Shown here piece by piece: positions 25,795-38,100 of a stretch of 64,000 nucleotides of DNA. The DNA lies in NCBI GenBank assembly GCA_028622995.1, contig JAJQJQ010000009.1:496001-560000 (forward strand), read 5' to 3'. A program made the position numbers and the translations under genes. The stretch comes from Panagrolaimus kolymaensis. Lineage: Eukaryota; Nematoda; Chromadorea; Rhabditida; Panagrolaimidae. The notes below the pieces were generated by a model. It worked only from the letters and a program-made list of their open reading frames with translations, was not told the origin of the DNA and ran no database searches. The number at the start of each line of letters is the position of its first letter. The stretch's first letter is position 1.

Positions 25795-25980
25795 CCCGCG
25801 TGAGTTCGTCGAATCTCATCGACATCGGTTAAAATGCTTTTTTATTTTTATTTTCTTCATATTTATTTATTTTTAAGTTTAAAAAAAATTAGTGAAAAAC
25901 AAATTTATTTATGACCATGATCGACTTGCAGGGAGATAACGAATTTTTTGGTTAAAGTTTTCTTTTGATTCAATAAAAAG
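25795..25980. repeat. Direct repeat copy 2: tRNA-Ser 3' fragment plus gene end
   Basis: Matches 24123-24310. The tRNA part (CCCGCGTGAGTTCG...AATCTCATCGACATCG) carries a 3-bp insertion (GTC) in the T arm and has no 5' half, so it is a tRNA pseudogene fragment. The rest covers the 3' UTR and final codons of the MIG-18-like gene on the minus strand, which are intact here. Confidence 0.88.
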
Positions 25981-26977
25981 AACCACATTTTCATGCGTCC
26001 ATAAAGCTGGTTCCTCTTTCAGCCGATTATCCACAAAATCAACAAGATTTTGATTTTTGCCTTTATTTGTTGGAGATTTGTGAGGCACATCTTTTCGAAT
26101 CTAAAATGGCAAATTTACTAAAGCAATTCCAAATTTTTTTGAAGCTTACAGATGCAATATATTGAACTCTGCCAGGATTTTCCTTGTATTTATCACAAAC
26201 GTGTTGAATTAAACCATTGTAACCCTTTTCACCTATTTTTAATAAATTCCAATCTTTGGTTTCATTTTGATAATAGCAACCTTAATAAAATACTATTATT
26301 TTCGTTTTTTTTTTCTCAAATTTAATTTTACCAGTAACCCATCGGCCTGTTTCAAGACAAAGCCATTGAAAATATCCATCCCGAAATTGTTCTTGAACAT
26401 GATGATTACTTCCATTAACCACGCATCGAGGCTCTGAAAATCTCGTAAATTTTTTAAAAATTGCAATTCAAAACAATGATTAACCTTGTTCATATCTAAT
26501 TCTTAAATTATTTATGTCGCATGAATACCAAAAGCCTCCAATGGAAACATTTCGACCAGGCATAACTAATTCATTGGCTGATGCAACAACGCAACCAGCA
26601 AAAGTTGCAGGCATTCTGGAAAAAAATCTTTTTTGCATCACAAAAATAATTTTTAAATAAGCCTTTTTTTCTGTTTATTGCAATAAAAATAATTAGTGGG
26701 TTTATTTTCTCAAAATAAATTTTAATTTATGAAAAAAAACTTACCCTCTTGTATCATCGCAAGCATACATCCATGAATTATCATCTACCCAAGTTTCACC
26801 CATATTTCGACATCTTCCATACCAATCTGTGCAATCACATTTGGTCGCTAAAAATCATTATCGCTATATCTACAATAATCCTTCTTTTTTTTCTTTACCT
26901 GTATCTTGTTGTCCAATGCTAAATCCAAACAAAGAAATGAATATCACCAACTCTCTTAAACCCATAATTTTTGACAT
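25909..26977 (-). CDS. Secreted MIG-18-type fibronectin-I-like protein
   Basis: Predicted 245-aa extracellular protein. Exons 26899-26977, 26745-26847, 26485-26615, 26332-26433, 26150-26280 and 25909-26100 join in frame. The signal peptide is MSKIMGLRELVIFISLFGFSIG. Cys-rich repeats follow with the pattern C-x-G-x...-F-x-x-G-x-F-x-W-x-C-x-x-x-G-x-W: GRCRNMGETWVDDNSWMYAC, GCVVASANELVMPG...GFWYSC, and RCVVNGSNHHVQEQFRDGYF with WLCLETGRWVTGC. This is the nematode MIG-18-like Fn1 arrangement, whose members are secreted or basement-membrane proteins. The tail (IRKDVPHKSP...SRSWS) is basic and Cys-free. Family assignment rests on the pattern, not a search. Its last exon is partly duplicated at 24.24-24.31 kb. 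Confidence 0.82.
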
Positions 26978-28411
26978 TAAAGAATAAATAAATCCAATCC
27001 ACAATTTTATCTCGGGAAAATATATTTATCAATTTTTACTTTCACTTTTTCTTTTCAAGTTTTCTTCTTTTCTTGCTCCAGCTTTACTGACAATGAAAAT
27101 TAATTAGAGGTCAAAACCAACCCAATAAAAGTGAAGATAAAAAGTTTTTCGTGATTTTAAAACTTGTTTAAATTTTTGTTTTTTTCGTCTCTTTTTTCGT
27201 TTTCCCAAATTTTATCAGGATAAAAGTCGTTCATCACTTTCGCTTCTTTTTTTTTTGGTTATTCAAGTTTTTTGCTTTTTGACGAACGGATGAGAAAAAG
27301 TGAAATGAATCCATGGAAAGTAAAAGTTTATTAATGATTTTAAAAAATGTTTGAAAACGATAGATATTTTTTTCAAGAAGAAAAAAAAACAAATTAGAAT
27401 GATAAATGGTCAAAAAAGTAAGTCAATTTAAGAAAATTTAAAAAAGACAAACAATTTTTTCTAAAGTTTATTACAGAGCTAAAAAAACATATTCATTGAC
27501 GAAAACGGTAATTTGCTAGATATAAAAAATTGCTGAATATTAAAAAATAATTATGCGGTAATTTTAATAAAAAATATACAAATAAAACAAAAGTAGTAAC
27601 TGAGGTTCATATGCCATTTAATATAGCGTTGTTGAAGAGGCTATATGAGCCTGCTGTGGTAAAAAAATTAAACACTAAAAATGATTTATTAATTTTATTT
27701 TAACAAAAAAAAATTAATCGCTAAATAACTTACATGATTTATGAAAAAATAAAAAATAATGCAAGCATATCTAATACACAAGTATCATAGTTTTGAAGTT
27801 AAAAAGTAAAATAAAAAAGCTCCATTATAAATTAAATAATGACTTCAGCATGATTTAACGGCGCATAATTGAGAATAAAAAGCTTTAATAAAGAATAACA
27901 AAAAAGCAGAATGTTTATTGTTTGTTAAATATTCCACAAGGTTTTTTGAAAATAGGAACGAAAAATAATGCATGAATAGATGGAGGAGGAATGCCTTTGT
28001 TAAAAAAAATGAAAAAAATGGATGACTTGTTGACTTGGCATACGCCATTTTTAAACGCCATAAATAAATAAAATGCAGTAATTTTTATTTGTTTTTCAAG
28101 CCATTTTTATACTAAAAAGATAAATTTTGTTTACTTACTTTACAAAAATTAAATGCCTTTTAAACTCGGATACAATAAACACTTTCATTTTATGGAAAGT
28201 GAAAGCGACAACAACAAAAAATTATAAAATGATACATTTATTATTTTCTTTAAAAACATGTTTTGATAACAAAAAAAAATTAATCAAAATAATGAAAAAA
28301 TTATTACATAATAAATGCGTGCAAAAAGTGAGAACAAAAAAAATATCTGTAGTTGTTTGTGGAGATTATAATTTGTGGCTTTACTTCCATAATTCATCCA
28401 TAAATTTTGGC
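26978..28411. other. Intergenic, nothing supported
   Basis: AT-rich sequence between two minus-strand genes. Open frames here are short and biased to F/K/N. I see no RNA gene, repeat pair or clear promoter beyond generic T-tracts. Confidence 0.45.
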
Positions 28412-29116
28412 TTATCGAACGGCTTTCTTGGCACTTCGTCCTTAAAAATAAAAAAAGATTTAGTTTTATTAAATAAATTTGAATCCTGAAGCAAAGTATT
28501 TTTATTACCAATATCACGACATGCTTTTTTAGTTATTTTTGCGCTATCGTGGGCTAAAAAAACACAAAAGGTTAATCGAAATTGGAAAAGTTGAAAGCAC
28601 AAAAAAGTTGGAGGAAATAAGAGCTTTAAAAAATAGCGAAAGTCTAAAGAAAAAAAAGGAAGCATTAAAAAATTATTTAATTTTTGAGTATTATTTTTTA
28701 ATCAGCAACTTTTTTTTGAAAGCTTCGATTTAAAAAAGATTTAATAACGATTGGTTCAAGTAATAAAATTTTTGATTTTTACACGTTAAAAACCAAAGCA
28801 CATCAACTTATTTCTGCTATTTAGTTCTGTAGTCTCAAACAAAAAAAATTTAATTAATGCTCTTACCCATATCTTTAACTGCTCTTTCAGCATCTCGTCC
28901 AGCTTTTTTCAAATTTCTTTCAGCTTTGTGTGCTGAATGGGATGCGTCACGTTCTAAAATTTTTAATTAAAATAAACTCCATTTAAACAAAAAATATTTG
29001 CTTACCAGATCGTTTGAAAATACGCTTGGTTCGACTGCAAAAATTATTGAAAGAATCTTTCTAAAAAAAAGTCAAAATTTAAAAAAAATTAGAAGAAAAA
29101 AACTTACAAACGTCAT
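28412..29116 (-). CDS. Small hydrophilic helical (LEA-like) protein, 74 aa
   Basis: Five small exons (29108-29116, 29006-29060, 28867-28953, 28509-28553, 28412-28440) splice in frame into a 74-aa protein. Every intron has clean GTAAG/GTAATA-type donors and T-rich AG acceptors, which supports a real gene despite the size. The protein starts MTFKDSFNNFCSRTKRIFKR and continues with repeated Ala/Lys/Arg/Asp segments (SERDASHSAHKAERNLKKAG, RDAERAVKDMAHDSAKITKK). There is no signal peptide or membrane segment; it should form an amphipathic helix. The composition resembles group-3 LEA or other stress-protective nematode proteins, but the family is not certain and no function can be assigned. Confidence 0.7.
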
Positions 29117-30126
29117 ATTCTTACTTCACCAAAGTTGTTAAAATAAATGTCAGGCGATGGTGGTTGGTTGATTCGTAACTTTAAATAAATTGGAAGAATT
29201 GTTTTTGATGTTTTGATGGGTGTTGTTCACGGGTTTTTCTTTTACGTCCTTTCTTCCCATTAATGTGGCTCTATTTTTTGATCATTATTTTCCACTGGGC
29301 GCATGATTTTTTTAAACTAACGGAAACTGGTTGATTCATTCAATCATTTAAAGGTGTTGTGGTATGTACGCGCGCTTTAATATTTTCTGACGCAAACAAA
29401 CCATTCATGAATGTTAGAAAGTTCGAGAAATTTTTTTAATTTTTCTTTTGTCTTTAAACTTTCAACAAAAAAAGTAAAAGAAATAAAAAAAAACAATGTT
29501 TTGGTTTTTATTCATTAAAAAAAACTACGAAACACATTTTTTCTGCAACGAAACATTTAACTTTTTATTCTGAAAGTGGAAGGTTAAATTGGGCTAACAG
29601 GATTGGTAAAAAAAAAGAAATTTCAATAAATAATTAATTAAAATTTAAAAGGCATTGGAATATTACCATACAAAAAGCATTAAACTATAAAATGGAAAAT
29701 TTACAAAAAGTTGATGCTATTATCGAGCTTGGTCTTTTATTAATATTGGATTCTCTTTTTGTTGATTAGAATAACACCGTTAAAATGTGTCGAACAACCT
29801 TCCAAATTCTTTGATAAAATTAATGAGAAATTTACTGAACTCTTGTCCAGCCATTATGTCAATGATTTATTTGAAAATATTGAAGTTAGGAAGGATCCTA
29901 GAAGGCTTTGCAAATATCCGATGAAAAACTCAAGAATCTAATTAGAAAATGTTTCTGAATCTCACACTTGGTGGTCAAAGAAGACAACAAAAATTATAAA
30001 CCACTTTTTTTAAAACTTTGAATTTTGCATATATTTTTCTAAAAATTTGTTTATAGGTTAGGTGTTTTTTGAATAATTAACAAATATTTATTTAAATACT
30101 TAAAATTCTGGTCAACATTAAATAAA
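29117..30126. other. Intergenic with a possible decayed fragment
   Basis: Mostly AT-rich. Around 29,690-29,945 (+) there is a coding-like tract: ENLQKVDAIIELGLLL then a stop, followed in another frame by PLKCVEQPSKFFDKINEKFT and a second stop. It looks like a gene fragment that has decayed, but I cannot name a family. Confidence 0.35.
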
Positions 30127-31403
30127 TTATTTACCACCACCAGCTCCCAAAGGTCCAGCTCTACCAAAATATAAATCTTCTTTTTCAAAAGTTGAAATTA
30201 ATTCACAATCAAATAAAAATTTTACACATCGATTGAAATCAAAATCCACTCGAAATGGAATGCAAATGGTTCGAGCGATATTTAAATAAAGCAAACATTG
30301 TTTGTGAACATTCACGGTGGTTGTGAGTAAATTTAATAAATTTTCACTTGTTGCTTCTCTCATTTCTGCGTCGCAATATAATTCGTATCTTTGGCACCAT
30401 TCAGCTGTGGATAAACCATATTTTTTAACCAAGCAAGAATAAGGTTCGCAATGACACGAAAAATCAACACTTCCATTGCAAAGTTTATCGGAATTTGTGC
30501 AATTATATCGACCCGTGGATTTACAAAATCGGTCATATTGATTAAATTCTTTCACGCACCATGAATCATCGGGATATGAAATTTTATTGCATTTATCTTG
30601 AAACCCAAAACAAAATGGAACTAAATGCAGAGGAGGATTTCCTTTGGGACATGCAATTAAAAATGCATCCAAGTTGCCAAAACAAAATCTATCTTGTTGA
30701 AGTTTGGTACTAAAAAATTTATTTTTTATTGATAAAAATTAAGAAATCAAAAAAACTTACTGAATTTGACAAAAAGTCACCAATTTTTTAGGAAATGGAT
30801 TATCAATAACCAAAACTGGAGCTGGTTGGGCTGTTGTTCCAATTAATGGATCATAAGTAGTTGGTCTGAAATCAAATAATCAAAGTTTTTAAAGTTATGG
30901 TGAATTTTTTTGAAAACAATTAAATATTTATGTTTCTAGCTTTCAATCGTTTTAATTAGACTTTTAAATCAAGAAAAATTTTGACGTTAAAAAACACTTT
31001 TTTTTCTTGAGCAATCATTTGCAATTAATCTTTGATAAAAAAAAAAAGAAAAAGCTCGCAAAAAATATTTAAAAAGTTCCCTATTATTTTTGGTCTTGTT
31101 ACTTACGCTAATGTAGGTTCTAAAGTTGTGGTACTCATCGTGACATTTAAAACGGGTTCACCTGGAGGTGGTGGTGGCTTTGTTGTTGGTGGTTTGGTTG
31201 GTTTTGGTGACGGAGGTCTACACTCAGGTGAATTTGGTTTAGCTTCACATCGAGCTATAAAAATATATTTGCGTAAAAGAAAACTTTTAAATTCGAATTC
31301 ACTGACTTAATAATTCTGCAAAAGTTCCACCACCTTGACATTCGACTTTGGAAACAAAAATTAAAAAAGAAGTGGAAAATAATATTAAAATTGACGACCT
31401 CAT
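30127..31403 (-). CDS. Secreted cysteine-rich protein of unknown family
   Basis: Predicted 310-aa secreted protein. Exons 31307-31403, 31107-31254, 30761-30865 and 30127-30709 join in frame. The N-terminus is a signal peptide ([22 protein letters not shown]). A Pro/Thr linker follows ([19 protein letters not shown]). A Cys-rich domain of about 180 residues contains [47 protein letters not shown] and [12 protein letters not shown], with more than 15 cysteines. It ends in a Gly-rich tail ([10 protein letters not shown]). The even, clustered cysteines argue for disulfides and an extracellular role. I do not recognise the family. It is divergently transcribed from the large VWA/EGF gene, 768 bp away. 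Confidence 0.82.
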
Positions 31404-32171
31404 AGAAAATTAAAAATGAAAGCCATTCGATTGATTATTTATCAATTTTTAAGGAGAAGAAGATCCATTTTTATGATAAGCTCATCCATTTTCAATGTTC
31501 CTCATCTTTATCGACAAGAAAAATCTGGTTTATAGCAGCTAATCTTGTTTCCTTTTTTTAAATTTATTTTGACTTTTGCTTTTACCTCCTAATTAACTCT
31601 AATGTGTGAATAAAAAAATATAAATTGTTTTTTTTAAAATCATTAAAAAGAATAAAAAAAGCTATTTCACATAAAAAAATTTATTAGCACCTTTAAAAAA
31701 ATGTGTCCAAAGCATAATTGGATCAGTGGCGCTTACACACACACACCAAAATAACTTTCTTTCTTTTTTTTATTTGGGCGCGGCAGTACTCTAGCTAATT
31801 GATGCTAATCATTGCTGCAACATAATATAATTTTTTTTATGATAAAAGATGATGATGGCCTTTACATTCTTATCACCACCGCCTAAAAAAATTTTAATTG
31901 AAAGAAGCAAATTAAAATAAATGCGACACTAAAAAATGAATGAGAAAAAAAAGGAAAGGAGACTATTAAATTATTAGATTATCACAAAAAAGCGGAAAAA
32001 AAGGAAAAGCAAAACCTGGGAAAATTTAAATTGGAAGAAACAGTACTGCTGCAGTTAATTGCATTAATTTTTTATGCTTAACTTTTGAATTTATTTTTTA
32101 GGAAAAAACTTACATTAAATTAATTTTTCCTTTAATTTTTTAGGCAAAAACTTAAAAGCAAAAAGCGAATT
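31404..32171. promoter_or_regulatory. Shared divergent promoter region
   Basis: The 768 bp between two head-to-head secreted-protein genes must hold both promoters. It contains AT tracts and an ACACACACAC run near 31736-31745. No clear TATA box or recognisable factor site stands out. Confidence 0.4.
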
Positions 32172-35100
32172 ATGCGCTTATTTAGCGTATTGTTGCTTTT
32201 TGCATTGGCTGCAAGCCTTGTAATTGGAACTTCATCCGAGCCAAGTGGTTTTGGTGCAAAATGGGTCAATGGTAGTTTTTATTTAATCAAAAATTCAAAA
32301 GTTTAAATAAAATTTTAATTTTAGTATTTAAAAGTTTTGTTGGACATGGAAGTACTGGAATTTCGGTTCAACCTGATTCCGCTGAAGATTCCATTCATGC
32401 TAGATTAAAGCGAGCGGTTTATGCTGCCATGGGTTGGAGTGTTACTTGCAATGACGGCTGGACTGGAACATACTGTCAAACACGTAAGTGTTACATTTTT
32501 TAGCGATTTTATGTTTAGTAAAAAAAAATTTTTTAGCTATGTGTCGTAATGAACCAAACTTCCCAATTAGCACCAATCCTGGTATGAGACGAGTTGATAA
32601 ACTTGATATTGGATCCGGATGTGAGCGAAATTATGCTTTCCCGGTTGAAGGAAGTGTCTTCCGCCTTATTATTACTATTGAAGTTGAACATGGAAAGCCT
32701 CAATTGACTTTGTTGGATGATAATCGTAAAATTTTTTTGGCACAACAAAAATTTAAATAATAAAAAATAATAAATTTTGTAGAATTCCAAGTTGACACTG
32801 TTGGTCAAGTTGTTGAAACTATGGGACAGTTCACAAAAACTTTCCCTCCACCTGGCATGTATGCAGTTTATATTAATTTAACCAATTTTGAACAAACTTC
32901 ATTTTGTCGAATTACTGTAGAAGTAAGATTATTTTTCTTCAATTTTTAATTAAAAAATATAAATTTTATTAGTTTTTAAAATTCTATTTAAATATTTTAA
33001 GGTCGAAGCAGTAATGGATGTCCTCGGTGGTTTTGTTGAATCTCCACATGAAGATATGTTTGAAGAACAACTTTTATATTCTGGATATCCTGGGTATTTT
33101 GTTGCTCATGTAACAAATATGACTGCACCTGGAGCCCTTGGAGCTGTTTTTATTCGAGTAAATGGACGAGACTTTTTCGAATACACTTCTGGCCTTGCAA
33201 CTCGATATTCATGCAGATTTGAATATTATGCTGGAACTTATACATGTCAAAGTGGCTCGCAATCTTATAGTTGGATTGTTGAAGGAACTGATGCTTTTGG
33301 ATTTAGATTTCGAAGAACTGGAGAATTTTTCTGCTTGAGTAAGAAAAATAATAATTTTAGAAATCAGAAAAATTTATAACATAAATTTAGATCGCCCAAC
33401 AAATCCCCAACCATCAACTTCCACAGCTTCTCCTCCATCAGCTTGTCTCAATGGTGGAACTCTCGTTAATTCCACTGGCGCTCCATATTGTTTCTGTGGA
33501 ACATACTTTTCTGGACCAACATGCGCTAATAGAGTTTGTATGCATAATGGAATTTCAACTTTGTCTGGATGTGATTGCGTTGATGGATATTTTGGACCTT
33601 TTTGTGAACATATCACTTGTAACACCGATCTTCAACCCAATTTCAATACCGCTGAAAAAACTCTTATTGTTGTGGTTAGACAAAGCAATTTCATTGCCAC
33701 TCAAATTAATGACATCGCTAAAGCAATTAATGACCAAATTCTTTATCACAATGTTGCTGGTGAAACTATTTATCAATGGTTTGTTTTGGTCACATTTTCA
33801 AATGATAGTAAGTAACTTTGAAACAAAAGAAAAATGTTAATACGGAATTTTTAGATATTGTTTGGAATGAATACTCTGAATCCACAACATTTTTAACAAA
33901 TTTAGTTGCTTTAAATACCACAAATGTTCAAACAGGTTGTAATGATACGGTAATGGATGCCATTGCTGCTGTATTTAATGTTGAAACAATTAAACCCAAA
34001 TCTCCCATCCTTGTTATTACTGATGCTCCACCAGATGATAGCGCTGATTATTTAACTATTATCAATCGAAATACTTTTAGAAAATTACCTGTAAGCTAAA
34101 TTTTCTTTTTATTAATAAAAATGAGTTTTCATAAATTTAGATTTTCATTTTCTACATTTATAACCCTAATAGCGGCTGTAATACGGACACCATGAGTGCT
34201 GGATATCGATCCCTTCAAATGGTTGCTCATAATACTGGTGGCTTAGTTATGGCTCCATCATCCATTAATAATTTACCCAATGTAAGCAATTTCTATAAAG
34301 CTTTTAATTTGCAACTAAAAAATTTGCATATTTTTTTAAGCTTTTCAAATACACAATCCGCTTCGTTACTTTCAAAAGTAATATGGTTTTGGGATATGAT
34401 TATTTCCAATGTAGTATGGGAAATCATGGTTCCTTCTTTGTTGATACATCAGTTAAAACAATTGCCATTCTTGCAACTGGAACCAATTTAAGCATCACTG
34501 TCACAGATCCAAATGGAAATTCAAGTATGGTTATCGACGCAGTTGTGTCAGGTATGTATACTTATATTTGGGATATTGCTGGAGATGTAATTCCTGGAGA
34601 ATATCTTTTCTTCATAACTTCATCCAATGGCGCTACAGCCCCATGCAATTACAGAGTTTTCGTTCGATCTGATTATGATCTCTTTTATGGAGTGTCAGAT
34701 AATATTATGAATGATGCATACTATAGTGAACCCATATATCGACAATCTTCCAATATGGTTGCAACCTTGAATGGACTTCGTGGACAAGTTCGAGATCAAT
34801 TCCGTCTTTTTGCTGAAATGCAAATTAGTCGTGCGAATGGTTCAGGCCATCTTGAACCTGTATATTATTCCAATGGAGTCTATCGAGATGGATGTAATTA
34901 TCATTTGTCTTTTGGAGCTTTCATTTGTAATATCCCCAATGAACATCTTTATATGACCGTGTTTGCTGATGATCCATATGGTTTCCCCATTCAACGTACA
35001 GCTGTAGTTTATTGTGCATATAATCAACCAACTGAAGCCCCACCAAATACTTGCATCAATGGGGGAGTTTCAAGTCCAACCAATGCTTCATCATGTTTAT

Positions 35101-38100
35101 GCCCGGCACATTGGAGCGGACAATGGTGTCAAAATATAGTTTGTGAAAATAATGGCACCGCTGTACAAAATACATATTGTCAATGTCCTCAAGATACAGC
35201 CGGAAGATTTTGTGAAGAAACAGCGTGCAGCAATGCAGCCACAGGAATTAGTTTTGGTTTCACTCATCGATCGTTAGCTTTTGTATTGAACACTCATCAA
35301 ACTATGGCTCCTGCGTTGATTGATTTGTATAATAACATTCAAAATTTTGTTCGAGATCTTTTCATTATGCATGATTTGTTTATCACTAAATTCATTGTTG
35401 TTACTTATGATGGAACTACGGCAACGCTTGTCAAAGCTTCTGATGATCCAAGAGCTTTTATTGCTGCTGTTGCTTATGCCGCAGATCAAGCAAATAATTC
35501 AATTCCAGTTGATCCCAATAATTGCACTGGCCCTCTCGACACCGCTATTTCCATTGCCATAGGTGAATCCCTTGCTCAATCATTTGTTTTTGCTTTCACG
35601 GATGCTGAAAGTAATCAAGATCCAAATAATGATCCGACTCTTGCTTGGAACACTTTGAATTCTCAAGATGCCCGAATTATGCTTAATCTCGTTGCAGTTA
35701 GTAATAGCATTTGTGGAGCAAGTAATGGTTATCAATTTTCGCAACAACATATTGAAATGGTTGAATACACTGAAGGCGATCTTTATTATACCACTCATCC
35801 AGGAAAAGTATGGCTTTAAAAAAAATTTGTTTATAGCTAATTGCTTTTTTTTAGTTCTTGTCATTTATTCCAACCTATTATAAATCTGGACAATTCTCAG
35901 GTGGTTTCAGCCCCAACTGCACCATTACTCGCTATTTGCCCGTTGATTATTGGTCTCAATCATTCACAATTTATACGGCTGGTCAAAACATGACTATCAC
36001 AGTTACTCCACCTAAAGGTAAAACAAGTGATTATGAATATATTATTGATCAAGATCAATATTTGGATATTCGACAATATATCATTCGTAAGTCAAAAGCC
36101 TTCGCGCAAGAAAAATTTTTTAGAATTAATTTTTAGCTTGTGACACAACTAGCAGCAATTATTGGTCTCCATTGGGACAATATTGCTATAATTTTGTTAC
36201 TGAACAGCTTAATTACAATGATGCCTTGATGACATGCCATAATGTTCATGATGGACATTTAATTCACATTTTCAACCAGGAAACTCAAAATAATGTAAAT
36301 TCTAAAGTTGGACAAACAGAATCATGGATTGGACTTAAACGTCAATCAGGCAATAACTTTGTTTGGGATATCCCAAATTTTGCTCCCATCAACTTGACAC
36401 TTACTGGTTATACTAATTGGGATCCATCAATAGATCCAGCAGACACAAGCCGTGGTGATTGTGTTATTAACAAACCAGGTACCGATGGAACTCAACGATG
36501 GTTTACTACACAATGCGCAAGCATTTATTTAACCATGTGTCAAAAGCATCGATACAATCAAGATTATTTACCTGGCAGCGATCAAAACTTGCTTCCTGCT
36601 GGTTTATGGCGGGTAGATATCACCGGAATAGGAAATTGTGGAATTCAAGCTCGCATTCAATCGGATATTCAAATTTTCTATGGCTTCACCACCGATCTTC
36701 ACAGTGATGAACCTCAAACATATGCAAATTTGGGCAGCGATCAAAATCGAATTATTGCCCATCCAACTGGATTAGAACCAATCAATCCAGAATCCATCAA
36801 TCAAGTGGATGGAAATTTGGATTATGCTTTTATGTATGTAAATGACACCTTTATTACAACCGCAACCTTTTCACAACGTGTTCGATGTGCATATCGATCA
36901 GTTTCTCAAACATTTAAATGCCCTCAATTTGGAACTTCTCAAACCCTCACTGAAATGCCAATTCGCTTCTCGGGTATTGATCAATTCGGAAATTTGTTTG
37001 AACGTATTGGAACTCCATATTGTGCAACGACAGTTATTTCATGCTTTAATGGAGGATATCTTTATAATGGACAATGCATTTGCAAGGATAATTTTGAAGG
37101 AAATCGATGCCAAAATCGCATTTGCCGCAATGGTGGTGTTGTTGAACCGAGTGGTCAATGTCGCTGTCCACCTGAAACCACAGGAGAAAGTTGTGAATCT
37201 TTTGTATGCGTTCCTCAAAGACAAGCAGACTTTAGTCAAAATAATAAAACTTTGGCAGTTCTTTTTGAAACAAGTTATGCTATGACCATGACAAAACTTT
37301 TACTTTCTCGACGTTTTGTTGACATCATTCAAAACATTACTTCGCAAAGTAGTCCACAATGGTTTACCAAATTTATGCTATTTCCATTTGACAGTAGTAA
37401 GTTTTTTTAAAAATTTTTTTCTCTAGCTTTTTTATTATTATTTTTATCGCTTGCTATTATAATTATTAAAACTTTAAAAATGCCTTTTTTTTAGCTTCCA
37501 ATAGACAAATGTGGAATAACAAGGTTTATTCCAACGATCCAAAAGCTATTCAAGATGCTTTTCTTGGAATTCCAAATTATCAATGCCCTGGTGGAAATCC
37601 ATGTGAAAGTGGAACTAAATGTCCTCGCCCACTTCTTTCCGTTATCAATGATACTCTCAATGATCCATATTTTGCTCCTGGATCAGTTATTTTGCTTTTC
37701 ACTCAATCCACTGTTGAAGATATAACTCAACATAGTTCAGTTTATGCAAATATTCAAAATAAAAGAGCTCAAATTCAAATAATTTTACCTGATGTTTCCA
37801 CACCTTGCAGCTTACCATGGACAGATCCAAGCAATCGAGTGCTTTTCACTTTGCCTGAAGTTAGTGGAGGCAATTTGTTTACCCTTCCATCCCAAGATAT
37901 CACCAAAGTTTTGCTTCCAACTTATTTGCCAACGCTTTATAATGGCGATGTAGTGGATTCTTTGGTTGTTAGAAATTGCACAATCGACGAAATTTATGTG
38001 AGCATCGATACTCAAACCACTGAATTCACAGTTGTTTATTCGGGAGTTACTCCATCCATTCTTATCACAGATCCAACAAATCAATCCACTTATTTACCAC

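Noticed and set aside
28127..28489. 120-codon plus-strand frame
   Set aside because: Overlaps the 3' end of the small minus-strand gene and is F/K/N-rich; no support.
34771..35562. Alternate-frame open frames inside the VWA/EGF gene
   Set aside because: They are shadows of a long exon whose main frame has clear domains.
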